From the NCBI GenBank assembly GCA_964347915.1, contig CAYGAM010000002.1, positions 1-55,233 on the forward strand: 55,233 nucleotides of DNA, in the 5' to 3' direction. The notes beneath the pieces are model-generated. The model searched no databases. It had not been told where the DNA came from and worked only from the letters and a program-made list of their open reading frames with translations. The stretch's first letter is position 1, and every line of letters begins with the position of its first letter. Positions 9,343-17,652 of this stretch are shown here, in pieces. The translations under genes and the position numbers were made by a program. The stretch comes from CAYGAM01 sp964347915. Its GTDB lineage: Archaea > Thermoproteota > Nitrososphaeria > Nitrososphaerales > Nitrosopumilaceae.

Positions 9343-9755
9343 CGGAAAAGGATGATCTGCTATCGAGAATTCACAGGGATATTGGCACGTTTGACTCTGA
9401 CGGCTCAAAGCTGCCGTGCATAATTCTTGACGAGAGGAGGCTCTCAAGTATCGTGGACAGCGTGGCGGGAAAGCCGGTTTCAGTCAATACTGATCTGAAC
9501 ATATGGCACAGTGATCAGGGAGACGTGTTTGTGGAAATCATGCTTGAATTTTCGCACGGCGGCATAAGGGAGAATATTGTTTTGCACGCAAACCAGTCGC
9601 TTGGATTCTTTGAGCTTTTGGCAGAGCATTCAGTGCTGGTCCTGCTATCCAAGACAAGTTCCAAAGTCTTTATGATCCAGCTGCCAAAGCCGGACAAGGC
9701 CCGCCTGGCTCTTGGCATAATCAAGTCTGTGATGAGGGATGCGGACAAGCGGTGA
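9339..9755 (+). CDS. Conserved-looking protein coupled to the antiporter
   Basis: I do not recognise this 138-residue protein. It starts at ATG 9339 inside the antiporter stop (ATGA overlap), which implies co-translation. It is soluble and alpha/beta, with FVEIMLEFSHGG in the middle and a helical C-terminus (ARLALGIIKSVMRDADK). No Cys pair or nucleotide-binding motif is visible. By position it may regulate or assemble with the antiporter, taking the place of the missing TrkA domain; this is inference only. Confidence 0.7.
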   Translation: MTEKDDLLSRIHRDIGTFDSDGSKLPCIILDERRLSSIVDSVAGKPVSVNTDLNIWHSDQGDVFVEIMLEFSHGGIRENIVLHANQSLGFFELLAEHSVLVLLSKTSSKVFMIQLPKPDKARLALGIIKSVMRDADKR

Positions 9756-9814
9756 CATGCCTGGCAGCGCGGGCGCAGCAAAAGATGCCGGCTGGAATTG
9801 CATTCAACAATAAG

Positions 9815-9888
9815 TGCAGTTGCCGGGATTTGAACCCGGGCCACGAACTTGGCAAGCTCGCATAATAACCAAGCTATACTACAACTGC
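9815..9888 (-). tRNA. tRNA-Gly (GCC)
   Basis: Acceptor GCAGTTG/CAACTGC closes 7 of 7 pairs with A73. Anticodon stem CGAGC/GTTCG encloses loop TTGCCAA, giving anticodon GCC. T arm CCGGG/CCCGG has loop TTCAAAT. 74 bases, no intron, CCA not encoded. Confidence 0.95.
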
Positions 9889-10111
9889 CAAGGAAAATTT
9901 TCCTGCCGGCATTATAAAATCCTATGATTGGAGTCATGACGCCTGAATCCCGCATAAACTGGACTGCCGGAGCATACCGTGCAGCATGGTTCCGCGCACC
10001 GCTGCAGATGCAGCCTTGCCGCACTCTGGCGCAGCCTGCCGGCATTGTCCCTGCGTGCCTGTCATCTGGTCATTTTCGCACGCTGCGCTCATTCTGCCCC
10101 TTGAAATAGGC

Positions 10112-10118
10112 ACATATA
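10112..10118 (+). promoter_or_regulatory. TATA box deciding the start of a 55-residue gene
   Basis: ACATATA is centred 30 bases before ATG 10145, excluding the longer frame that begins at 9986. Confidence 0.6.
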
Positions 10119-10144
10119 GAGGCCGAGGCAGCGTAACAGTAGAA

Positions 10145-10312
10145 ATGTGTGAATGTTCCAAAGTGCATCTCTACGAGGTTGAGTTTAAGCTTGGAGGCAT
10201 GGTCGTAGTTCCTACTCATAAAAACTGCGGCGCTGCATTGAATCAAAAGCAGGCAGACACATTCCAGAAAGAGCTTGTAAAGTCCTGGGGACTGCCTGAC
10301 GACGACGAGTAG
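10145..10312 (+). CDS. 55-residue putative metal-binding protein
   Basis: The product starts MCECSKVHLYEVEFKLGG and ends in an acidic tail (DDDE). It has an N-terminal C-x-C and one more Cys in HKNCGAAL, which could bind a metal ion, but the function is unknown. The frame extends upstream to 9986, yet the TATA box and the change in composition place the start at 10145. It is a single-gene unit next to tRNA-Gly. Confidence 0.7.
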   Translation: MCECSKVHLYEVEFKLGGMVVVPTHKNCGAALNQKQADTFQKELVKSWGLPDDDE

Positions 10313-10461
10313 CGCTTGAGCCGCCATAATCCTTGTCCTGCCTGCTTGCGGTTGCGCTGGAAGCCTGCTCACAACAAATCATAATCCCTGATACTGTCGT
10401 GACTGGCTGGCCTGCGCATTGGGAATAGAATCGGTACATAAAACAAAAAAGATGATGGTGG

Positions 10462-10596
10462 CTAGTGTTCTGCTGCCACGCAAACTTCAAGCTTGCAGGT
10501 GCACGTACCGTCGCAAAAGCATGCGCTCTGGAGCGTGCAGTCGCATTCCGAATTGTTCACTACTGATGCGGCGCAGCCGCATGATTCGTCTGCCAT
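10462..10596 (-). CDS. 44-residue CxC-rich, metallothionein-like mini-protein
   Basis: The frame reads MADESCGCAASV, then VNNSECDCTLQSACFCDGTC, then TCKLEVCVAAEH and stop: nine Cys in 44 residues, in four C-x-C pairs plus one. Such density fits thiolate metal clusters (Cu+ or Zn2+). A TATA-like ATTTTAAA (plus strand 10618-10625) is centred 26 bases before the ATG, so the mRNA is leaderless. The gene is separate from its neighbours. Copper handling, in line with the copper ATPase 4.5 kb away, is inference. It is too short for length-based gene callers. Confidence 0.72.
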   Translation of the reverse strand: MADESCGCAASVVNNSECDCTLQSACFCDGTCTCKLEVCVAAEH

Positions 10597-10617
10597 GTTC
10601 TAATTTCATAATACAAG

Positions 10618-10625
10618 ATTTTAAA
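10618..10625 (-). promoter_or_regulatory. TATA box of the CxC mini-protein
   Basis: On the minus strand TTTAAAAT, centred about 26 bases before the ATG at 10596. Confidence 0.6.
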
Positions 10626-11163
10626 CGTTTATGAAATTTTGTTGAAAAGCCTGAATATATGCATGAAAACAGAAAAAATTATCAAAATTTATGTAGATTT
10701 TAGCCAAAACATGATAATTTAAACATGCTTTGAAGCGCAGTCTTAGCTGCATTCCGGCGCTGGCGGGAGCCGCTGTCCGACTTTTCTTGAGCGCGAACCG
10801 CTGGCTAAGCCTGATCTGCAATTCCGGCGCCCGGCATGGAGCGCCTTTGAATTGATGCGGTTTGATTTTGGGAGCGTGAATGCGGCGCTTGCCGAATGCC
10901 TTTTGCGCGGCGCTGCGTACCAGAGGCGATATCGCGCAAAGGCGGAGCCGCGCGGCGTGACTGAAACTGCGGCAGACATTCCCGCTATTCATGCAATGCT
11001 GGAATAGTGAAAGCAGATCGGCAATTCAGGCCGCAGGCGATGCCGGACGCTCACGTCCCGATTCTCTATGCAAATTCAAGCGGCCTGCCTGTGCATGCCG
11101 CACTGGTGATACAGCGCATGACAAAGCGGCGCGCACCGCCTCAGATCCTGCCAAAGCCCGTCA
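10626..11163. other. Spacer, AT-rich on the left
   Basis: Bases 10626-10735 are strikingly AT-rich compared with the surroundings; the rest is GC-rich. A 50-codon frame (10855-11007, plus) begins MRFDFGSVNAALAECLL but has no promoter or family support. Nothing else seen. Confidence 0.4.
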
Positions 11164-12033
11164 TCAATGCAGCAGCGCAAGGATGTCCCGCGCAGCAGCT
11201 TGAAGGCGGGAGCACAATGCAGCCGCATCGCTATTCCTGTCCAGATCAAATGCCGCATTGAGAATGTATGCCGTCTTTTCGTCGCGGACAATGGCATCCT
11301 TGGAAGCTGCCATGATCTCCTTGACAATGCATCCCAGGTAAAAATAACAGTCCGGCAGCAGGCTTGCGCGAATCATGTGGCCGCACTTGGACCTTATTAT
11401 TTTGGAATGATCATTTCCCTCAACGGCATCGGAGAGTCCGGCAGCAGATTCGGCCATCCGCCTGAGCAGTACCGGCGATGCACGCTCCATTCCAATGCAC
11501 GACGCTACAAATCCAATCTTTTCGTTGATCTTGCTTGTCTCCAGCCTGCGGATTGCTCCGAGCATGTGGGCAGGACTTGGACGAATCATATTGGCAAGAC
11601 AGATTGCATCGGCCAGATAAAACGCAGCGCATTTTGCCCATGCAAGGGAGAGCGCCTTTTCTGTTTCTGCATCAAGCGCCCTTGCATTGCAGAACATGGA
11701 ATCCAAGAGGCAGTCCTTGGCCGCATCCGCAAAGATCTCACTGCGCCTTTCATTAAGCTTTGCGAGGAAGATGCCAAGCTGCATCTTTTTGTCTGAAATT
11801 ATCCTCAGATCGCACAGCTGAGCCAGAATTCTTGATCGGGATTCGTTGAACGAATTGTGGTGTATTCTCGCAATTTGGCCGTCATAATTCAGTATTGTGT
11901 CGACTTCGCTCTTTTCATCGAATACGGCAATATCGTACTCGCAGCACTGCATCGGACTGCTGTTCTGGCACCCTCCAAGGCCCGCTGCAAAGTCTGCCAG
12001 AGAATATTCTTCCAGCAGTCCCGATATGTCCAT
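11164..12033 (-). CDS. Unknown protein, nucleotidyltransferase-like N-terminus plus helical domain
   Basis: 289 residues, not recognised with confidence. The N-terminus (GLGGCQNSSPMQCCEYDIAV) loosely resembles the G-S/x-D pattern of minimal nucleotidyltransferases, followed by a long all-helical region rich in Ala, Leu and Cys. No membrane segment. The start ATG 12033 is supported by a TATA-like box (plus-strand GTTATAAATC at 12054-12063) about 26 bases upstream, giving a leaderless mRNA. It stands alone between spacers. A nucleotidyltransferase role is only a suggestion. Confidence 0.65.
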   Translation of the reverse strand: MDISGLLEEYSLADFAAGLGGCQNSSPMQCCEYDIAVFDEKSEVDTILNYDGQIARIHHNSFNESRSRILAQLCDLRIISDKKMQLGIFLAKLNERRSEIFADAAKDCLLDSMFCNARALDAETEKALSLAWAKCAAFYLADAICLANMIRPSPAHMLGAIRRLETSKINEKIGFVASCIGMERASPVLLRRMAESAAGLSDAVEGNDHSKIIRSKCGHMIRASLLPDCYFYLGCIVKEIMAASKDAIVRDEKTAYILNAAFDLDRNSDAAALCSRLQAAARDILALLH

Positions 12034-12220
12034 GCAATAAAAGACGCATGCTCTGTTATAAATCGAAATTGCCGCCCGCTGAAAATTATTCCTGATTCAA
12101 ACCTGCATGTCCGCATCATAAAGCATGCTGCGCAGTCTCAGGCCGCCCGAATGAATGCTCATCGGGCGCGCATAAATCAAAACATTCCTTTAAATTGAGA
12201 TCTGAAAGAGCTGCCTTCAA

Positions 12221-12296
12221 GCTCCTGTGGTGTAGTCCGGTTAAGCATACTGCCCTCTCAAGGCAGTGATCCCGGGTTCAAATCCCGGCGGGAGCA
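12221..12296 (+). tRNA. tRNA-Glu (CTC)
   Basis: Acceptor GCTCCTG/CGGGAGC (one G-U), anticodon stem CTGCC/GGCAG with loop CTCTCAA (anticodon CTC), T arm CCGGG/CCCGG, A73. No intron. A TTTAAATT box lies about 30 bases upstream (12189-12196). Confidence 0.95.
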
Positions 12297-12382
12297 TACT
12301 TTACAGCCTGCTGACTTGGCGCGCAATGCCCGTACTGCGTTACCCCAATACTGCGATGCCCCGATGCTGTGCCATGATGCCC

Positions 12383-12592
12383 TGGCATTCTTGTATCGTG
12401 GCATTCTTGTATCGTGGCATTCTTGTATCGTGGCATTNNNNNNNNNNNNNNNNNNNNNNNNNNNNNNNNNNNNNNNNNNNNNNNNNNNNNNNNNNNNNNN
12501 NNNNNNNNNNNNNNNNNNNNNNNNNNNNNNNNNNNNNTGGCATTCTTGTATCGTGGCATTCTTGTATCGTGGCATTCTTGTATCGTGGCATT
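12383..12592. repeat. 16-bp tandem array broken by an assembly gap
   Basis: Perfect copies of TGGCATTCTTGTATCG run from 12383 into an N run (12438-12537) and resume to 12592, with about 3.4 copies on each side. The identical flanks on both sides of the gap mean the true copy number is unknown. Both outer borders carry the related block CATGATGCCCTG. Confidence 0.95.
12438..12537. other. Assembly gap (100 N)
   Basis: Exactly 100 N, a conventional placeholder; real length unknown. Confidence 0.99.
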
Positions 12593-12769
12593 ATTGCGCC
12601 ATGATGCCCTGATATCATGATGCCGTCACGCCGCCGCATCATGACGCTTTCGATGCAGCGGCACCGGTACGGCAGCTGCGCCTGTCCTCAAATTCCGGTC
12701 ATTATGATACCGGAAACTGAACCGCGCTGGAACTAGACGATAATAAAAGAAAGTGCGGGCGCAAACCCG

Positions 12770-13666
12770 TCATGGAGACATTTCTTCAATAAAGTATGTA
12801 ACATGAGCTTTGGCTGTTACTGCCTGATCCGACTGGTATATGGGCGGGGACGACTGGAGCACGGCTCGATCGTGGTCAACAAACACCTCGTATCCGCTGT
12901 TGATGCCGAATTCGCTGGTGCTTATGGACTTTATTCCGGATGTCGTATAATTGTACGATTTTAGTATGCTGTTCGCCCTGTCTTCTGCATTCTGCAACGC
13001 GGATGCAAACAGCTCGTCGTTTATCCTCTGCCTCTCTTGTTCGGACAGCTCAAACTGGATAAAGCCTATTTTGTTTGCTCCGGCCTCTACTGCGGTATCA
13101 ATGAGCATTCCTGCCGAATCTGTCATTCCCGTTCTTACTGTGATGGAATTGTCCGCGTTAAATCCTGTCAGTTTGCTCGTCCATGTGCCGTCTGATTCAT
13201 ATGAATTGTAGTCCGGATAGATCGTAAACCGATCGGTTTGAATTTCGTCTTCAGTTACGCCTGCATCCATCAATGCGCTAATGGCGCTGTCCATCAGTTC
13301 TGTATTTGCCTGCAGTGCCTCCTGGGCACTATCGCTTGCAGTATGGACTCCTAGGCTCATGAGCAGCGTATCCGGCTCAACAGCCTGGGATGCCGTTCCG
13401 GACACTGTTATTGTCGCGCCGCTCTTGCTTGAACCGAACGCTCCCGCATCTACATGCTGCGTGACTTTTATGTCTCCGAACACAGTGCCGTACGGCTGTA
13501 TTCCAATCTCGGCATCGGAAGCCGCAGCTTCGCCGTTGCCAGGCATGGCAGCGATGCTGTCCGCCTCGGACGCAGCAATTCCTTCGCCGCTAAGCATGGT
13601 GAGGACGCTGCCTGCAACAACAGCTCCTGCGAGAGCCATTATTGCAAACTTTGTTCTTTTGTTCAT
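12770..13666 (-). CDS. Secreted SIMPL-domain (DUF541) protein
   Basis: 298 residues. An N-terminal Lys/Arg-containing signal peptide (MNKRTKFAIMALAGAVVAGS) is followed by an acidic linker. The SIMPL domain then begins with ATITVSGTASQAVEPDTLLM (about residue 83) and continues with LTGFNADNSITV and AVEAGANKIGFIQFELSE, the usual landmarks of the family. The biochemical role is not established; such proteins form exported or periplasm-like oligomers. A TATA-like box at plus 13687-13695 is centred 25 bases before ATG 13666. A downstream spacer holds the 16-bp array. Confidence 0.88.
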   Translation of the reverse strand: MNKRTKFAIMALAGAVVAGSVLTMLSGEGIAASEADSIAAMPGNGEAAASDAEIGIQPYGTVFGDIKVTQHVDAGAFGSSKSGATITVSGTASQAVEPDTLLMSLGVHTASDSAQEALQANTELMDSAISALMDAGVTEDEIQTDRFTIYPDYNSYESDGTWTSKLTGFNADNSITVRTGMTDSAGMLIDTAVEAGANKIGFIQFELSEQERQRINDELFASALQNAEDRANSILKSYNYTTSGIKSISTSEFGINSGYEVFVDHDRAVLQSSPPIYQSDQAVTAKAHVTYFIEEMSP

Positions 13667-14377
13667 GCGCAGTAATGCCTCTGTTTCTATTTATTCATTG
13701 CCAAAAGCCTGTGCGCAAAAATTACGCTGTCCGACTGGCGCGGCTCTCTGTGTCCGGACTGGGATTGTTTTTGCCTGCAAGGGCGTTTTCAGCTGTCCGC
13801 ACGCCGAACAGTTTTTTTTTGCAATGGCGGTTTCATTTTGGCATCCAATTGAATGCAGTGCGGGCATTTTTGTCCGTTCTTTGCTGCGTTCCGCGGCAAA
13901 TCGGCGCAGCCTATGGCGGCGATTGAAGGCCATTGATCATCAAAAAGCGTCTTTTTGCGCAGCTCATGCCCCTGCATGTGCGGAAACTTCCTGCCGTCAC
14001 TGCAGCTTGGGATTGGCAGGCATTGCGTCCGCCGGCGATTTGAGGCAGCGCGCAGCCGGTCATGAATCAAGGCGGACAGTATTGCATGACGCGCAGCTGG
14101 CATTGAAATAAAAAATGCCGGCATGCCGGATGCGCCAAAATGGCTCGCCTTGATCGAAATCCAAGTTCCAAATTTCCGCCAAGCCCCGCATATTCAGCAG
14201 GCTTCTCATGCATGAGGCGGCGGACGCTGCATCCTGCCAGGACTGCGCGGGACAATGCAAAGCCTGACGCTTTTGGAGCCGCATTTTGCAGCGGCCCGCC
14301 CTGCAGACATTGCGACTTGCAGGCGCAGCTTTTTGATATCTTGACAGCACAGGCATCTTGACACAACAGATTCCATT
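13667..14377. other. Spacer of about 710 bases without gene
   Basis: Apart from the SIMPL promoter at its left end I see no gene, RNA or repeat. Frames here lack promoters and have erratic composition. Confidence 0.5.
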
Positions 14378-14950
14378 TTATTGAGGGCTTTGAGTCCCAT
14401 CATCCAAATTCTTGTTTTTTTGGAATGCTGTCTTTGATATCTTGTAGTATATCACTTCGCCGCGTCTCTCAATGACTGCTATTATGGGCTCCTTGCCCAT
14501 TCTTGTAATCTCTTCTATCTTTTTCTGCAGAGAGCCGGCCTTTTCCTGCCTTCCCTCGCTTAGGCCGAATACAAGATATTTTGCTCCCTTTTCGCCGAAA
14601 TGACCGCGCTCGTACACTCTAAAGTCGGCGCCAAACCCGAAACCGTCCTTGACTGTGTATCCGCGAGATCGCAGATCGCGGTATATCAGAAACTTGACTA
14701 GTACGTCCTGATCGCTCCTTGCAGCCGTATTCAGCATCTGCTCAAAGCTGACGCTTTTGCCCCTTCGAATCAATGTCAGCCTGCCTGCATACAGCAGGTA
14801 CAGAGCCTCAAAATGCGCTAGGCAAAACTCACTGCCAAACTCCTCGCCGTAGCCTTTTGATTTCAGCTGCTCCTGCATGCTATCGTCAGCGATCAGTATG
14901 CGATCCTTGACCAGCGTTCCGGTTACGCTTGCCTCTATCTCGTTCTCCAC
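14378..14950 (-). CDS. endA: tRNA-splicing endonuclease subunit, His not in usual place
   Basis: 190 residues with the EndA two-domain plan. The catalytic domain reads YRDLRSRGYTVKDGFGFGAD then FRVYERG. Tyr113 (FRVY) and Lys153 (MGKEPIIAV) align with the known catalytic Tyr and Lys. The catalytic His normally found 10-11 residues after Tyr in a GHS-like context is absent (here GEKGAKYL); the only nearby His is His117. So it may be an atypical enzyme or the structural subunit of an alpha2beta2 enzyme. Start is GTG 14950, 28 bases from a TATA-like box. It would cut bulge-helix-bulge introns such as that in the initiator tRNA here. Confidence 0.88.
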   Translation of the reverse strand: MENEIEASVTGTLVKDRILIADDSMQEQLKSKGYGEEFGSEFCLAHFEALYLLYAGRLTLIRRGKSVSFEQMLNTAARSDQDVLVKFLIYRDLRSRGYTVKDGFGFGADFRVYERGHFGEKGAKYLVFGLSEGRQEKAGSLQKKIEEITRMGKEPIIAVIERRGEVIYYKISKTAFQKNKNLDDGTQSPQ

Positions 14951-14973
14951 GGTATGGCATCTCTCCTGACACG

Positions 14974-14982
14974 ATATTTTAA
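14974..14982 (-). promoter_or_regulatory. TATA box of endA
   Basis: ATATTTTAA on the plus strand, centred 28 bases from GTG 14950, so GTG is the likely leaderless start. Confidence 0.6.
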
Positions 14983-15105
14983 GGATGTACGATGATCAAA
15001 AGATCCGGACTCCTTGGCTCCATGTCATGGCAGGGAGCCACGCTGCATCAAAGATCATGCACGCATGCTGCGGCAGCCGGCCTTGCGAGCGCAACGCATG
15101 TGCAG

Positions 15106-15114
15106 TATTTTTTA
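15106..15114 (+). promoter_or_regulatory. TATA box of the copper ATPase
   Basis: TATTTTTTA centred 28 bases before TTG 15138; an in-frame TGA at 15126 prevents an earlier start, so this box decides for TTG. Confidence 0.6.
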
Positions 15115-15137
15115 GTCAGTTTGCATGATGCCTGTCG

Positions 15138-17501
15138 TTGAGCGCAGCATACAGGAGGACTGCCGTAAAGATTGGAGGAATACGATGCGCAGGGTGCACG
15201 GGCATCATACGCGATGCCGTATCCAAAGTCAGCGGAGTGCTTGACTGCCAGGTAAGCCTGGGCTCGCAAAAGGCCGTACTGGAGTATGATCCAGAAGTGG
15301 CGAGCATCTCTCAGATGGAAGAAGCCATACAAAAGGCGGGCTATGCCGTACTGTACGAAAAGACTGTACTGCGAGTAAAGGGACCTGCAGGCGGCAGCGG
15401 CTCCCAGAGCCTGGCTGAAGCGCTTTTGCAGGAGCCGGGCATCAGGTCGGCAGCAGTGGGCAATGACGGCAAGGCTGTCATCGAGTACAATTCCGGACTG
15501 GTCTCGCTTGCGGACATTGGAGATATTGTGAGCGAGTCCGGCTATCAAATTCTGGACGAAAAATCCGACTCGGCGCAGGATGGCGAGTCCGCTACGCGGC
15601 TTGCAACAGCCGCCGTATTCAGCGTTCCCATCATAATATTTGGAGCTCTGGGGATGTATCCGGAATTTCTGTCCGGTGCAGTTCCGTACATGCTTCTTTC
15701 GTGCGCCGTCATAGTCCAGCTCTGGGCAGGCCGGGAATTTTATATCGGCGCAATCCGCATGGCGCGGCTGCGCGCAGCAAATATGGACACGCTGATTGCC
15801 CTGGGAACGGGAGCCGCGCTGGCATTCAGCGCGTACAATACGATTCCGGTGCTGCGTCCGGAAAATCTCCACTATGAAGCGGCCGCGCTCGTCATAACGT
15901 TTGTTCTTTTGGGACGATACCTGGAAAATAAAAGCAGGCAAAGGGCCGCGTCCGCAGTCAAAATGCTGCTGGAAGGGCAGCCTGGAACAGTCACAATACT
16001 CAGCGGGAATCAGCAGATAGAGGCCAGGACGGAATTGGTCCGCGCCGGCGACGCCGTGCTGGTAAAGCCGGGCCAAAAAATCCCGGCAGACGGCGTAATA
16101 CTACGCGGCCGCTCCTGCATCGACGAGTCTGCAGTCACCGGCGAGCCTCTGCCGCGCCCCGCATCTGAGGGTGACCGCGTAACCGGAGGAACGATAAATC
16201 AGGACGGATCGCTTGTTGTTTCCGTTGCAAAAAATGCCGCAGACTCTTTCCTGGCCAGGATGGCGGCTCAGGTGGAAAAGGCGATAGAAGAGAGGCCGCC
16301 AATGCAAAAGATGGCCGATGCAATTTCAGGAAAATTCACGCTTCTTGTGATGGCGGCCGCCCTTGCGACGATTGCTTCATGGACCGCGCTTGACGGGTTT
16401 GGTTCGACCGGAGTAATAGCCACTGTTGCAGTTCTAGTCGTGGCATGCCCGTGCGCCCTGGGACTGGCTACGCCTACTGCCGTCATGGTGGGAGCCGCCA
16501 AGGCGGCAAAGCACGGAATAATATTTCGGGACGGCCGAAGCCTGGAGGCGCTAAGCCGCGTGGATACGATAGTATTTGACAAGACGGGAACGCTGACAGA
16601 GAATGCCCTTTACGCCGTACAGGTGACGCCCTGCGCCAAAGGCGCATCCGAGCGCGACATACTGAGAATGGCGGCTTTGGCGCAGCAGGACTCGGATCAT
16701 CTGATTGCCAAGGCAACGCTGCTCCGCGCGCAGCAGGCGGGAATCAAGCTTGAGCCGCTGAAAAAATTTTCCTTTGTTCCCGGCATGGGCGTTAGGGCAG
16801 AGACTGAAACCGCCAGCATTGTCATGGGAAACGAAAAGGCAATGGCCGGCATCGCAATTTCTAAAAGCGTTTTGGATATGGCGCAGCAGCTTCGGGAGGA
16901 GCGCCAGATCACATCTTTTGTGGCAGTCGACGGCGCAGTCATAGGCGTGATGGGATTTGCAAACCGCGCCAGGTCGCAGGCGCGCAGGACAGTCTCTTAC
17001 CTCAAAAAGGAGGGAATCAGCGTTATGATGCTTACAGGAGACAGCAAAGAGGCGTCCGACGCGCTGGCCCGCGAGCTCGGCATAGAAAAGACGGTATCAG
17101 AAATGCTTCCGTCCGACAAGGCCAGCGTCATTGAGGAACTGCAGAATCAGGGACGCAGGGTGGCAATGGTAGGCGACGGCATCAACGACGCCTCGGCTCT
17201 TTCTCGCGCGGACGTCGGAATTTCCATGGGCGGCGGGACGGACATTGCAGTAGAGGCCGGCGATGTTGTCCTTGTACGCGACGACCTGCAAAGCGTGGCG
17301 CATGCCGTAATGATCAGCAAAAAAATAACGGGAAAGATGAGGCAGAATCTGGCATATGCCCTGGGGTACAATGCCGTCCTGATTCCCGTGGCGGCCCTTG
17401 CGCTCCTGCATCCGGTATTTGCTGGAATGGCAATGACTGCGAGTTCCGTATCCGTAATTGCAAACTCGCTGATGCTGCGAAGATGGCGCCCGCCCGAATG
17501 A
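15138..17501 (+). CDS. copA: Cu(I)-type P1B ATPase (CopA-like)
   Basis: 787 residues. Two heavy-metal domains open the protein: the first has C17-x2-C20, the second (about 75-140) has lost the pair. TGEP is at 334-337, the ion-binding CPC at 437-439, the phosphorylation site DKTGT at 481-485 and GDGIND at 679-684. Helices 7 and 8 carry GYNAV and MTASSVSV, the YN and MxxSS signatures of Cu(I) exporters (P1B-1). The nucleotide-domain HP motif reads HL (DSDHLIAKA), an unusual change. It pumps Cu+ outward across the membrane. Start TTG 15138. Confidence 0.95.
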   Translation: MSAAYRRTAVKIGGIRCAGCTGIIRDAVSKVSGVLDCQVSLGSQKAVLEYDPEVASISQMEEAIQKAGYAVLYEKTVLRVKGPAGGSGSQSLAEALLQEPGIRSAAVGNDGKAVIEYNSGLVSLADIGDIVSESGYQILDEKSDSAQDGESATRLATAAVFSVPIIIFGALGMYPEFLSGAVPYMLLSCAVIVQLWAGREFYIGAIRMARLRAANMDTLIALGTGAALAFSAYNTIPVLRPENLHYEAAALVITFVLLGRYLENKSRQRAASAVKMLLEGQPGTVTILSGNQQIEARTELVRAGDAVLVKPGQKIPADGVILRGRSCIDESAVTGEPLPRPASEGDRVTGGTINQDGSLVVSVAKNAADSFLARMAAQVEKAIEERPPMQKMADAISGKFTLLVMAAALATIASWTALDGFGSTGVIATVAVLVVACPCALGLATPTAVMVGAAKAAKHGIIFRDGRSLEALSRVDTIVFDKTGTLTENALYAVQVTPCAKGASERDILRMAALAQQDSDHLIAKATLLRAQQAGIKLEPLKKFSFVPGMGVRAETETASIVMGNEKAMAGIAISKSVLDMAQQLREERQITSFVAVDGAVIGVMGFANRARSQARRTVSYLKKEGISVMMLTGDSKEASDALARELGIEKTVSEMLPSDKASVIEELQNQGRRVAMVGDGINDASALSRADVGISMGGGTDIAVEAGDVVLVRDDLQSVAHAVMISKKITGKMRQNLAYALGYNAVLIPVAALALLHPVFAGMAMTASSVSVIANSLMLRRWRPPE

Positions 17502-17652
17502 TTCTGCGCGTGATGCGGCGCGCCTGGCTGCAAAATGCCGTACCGCGTCAGGCGCCGGCGTACCGGCCGCTGGCGATTGGTTATGGCAGCTCAAGTACGC
17601 CGCATGCTCCATTCCGCGTACAACCTATTAGTGCCGATGCCGCACGACACCT

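Noticed and set aside
8446..9447. 333-codon minus-strand frame opposite the antiporter
   Set aside because: Shadow frame of a membrane protein gene; basic, Asn/Arg/Gly-rich composition and no start signals.
12383..12592. CRISPR array
   Set aside because: Units are adjacent without spacers, and no cas gene is present. The other arrays lack spacers as well.
12258..12642. Several frames reading through the 16-bp array and the N run
   Set aside because: Open only because the repeat and the N codons contain no stop; the repeat is present in several frames at once.
13281..14111. 276-codon plus frame opposite the SIMPL gene
   Set aside because: Mostly antisense to the signal-peptide protein, then runs into spacer; no TATA box.
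15048..16076. 342-codon minus-strand frame opposite copA
   Set aside because: Antisense to conserved ATPase motifs; Cys/Arg-rich product and no promoter.
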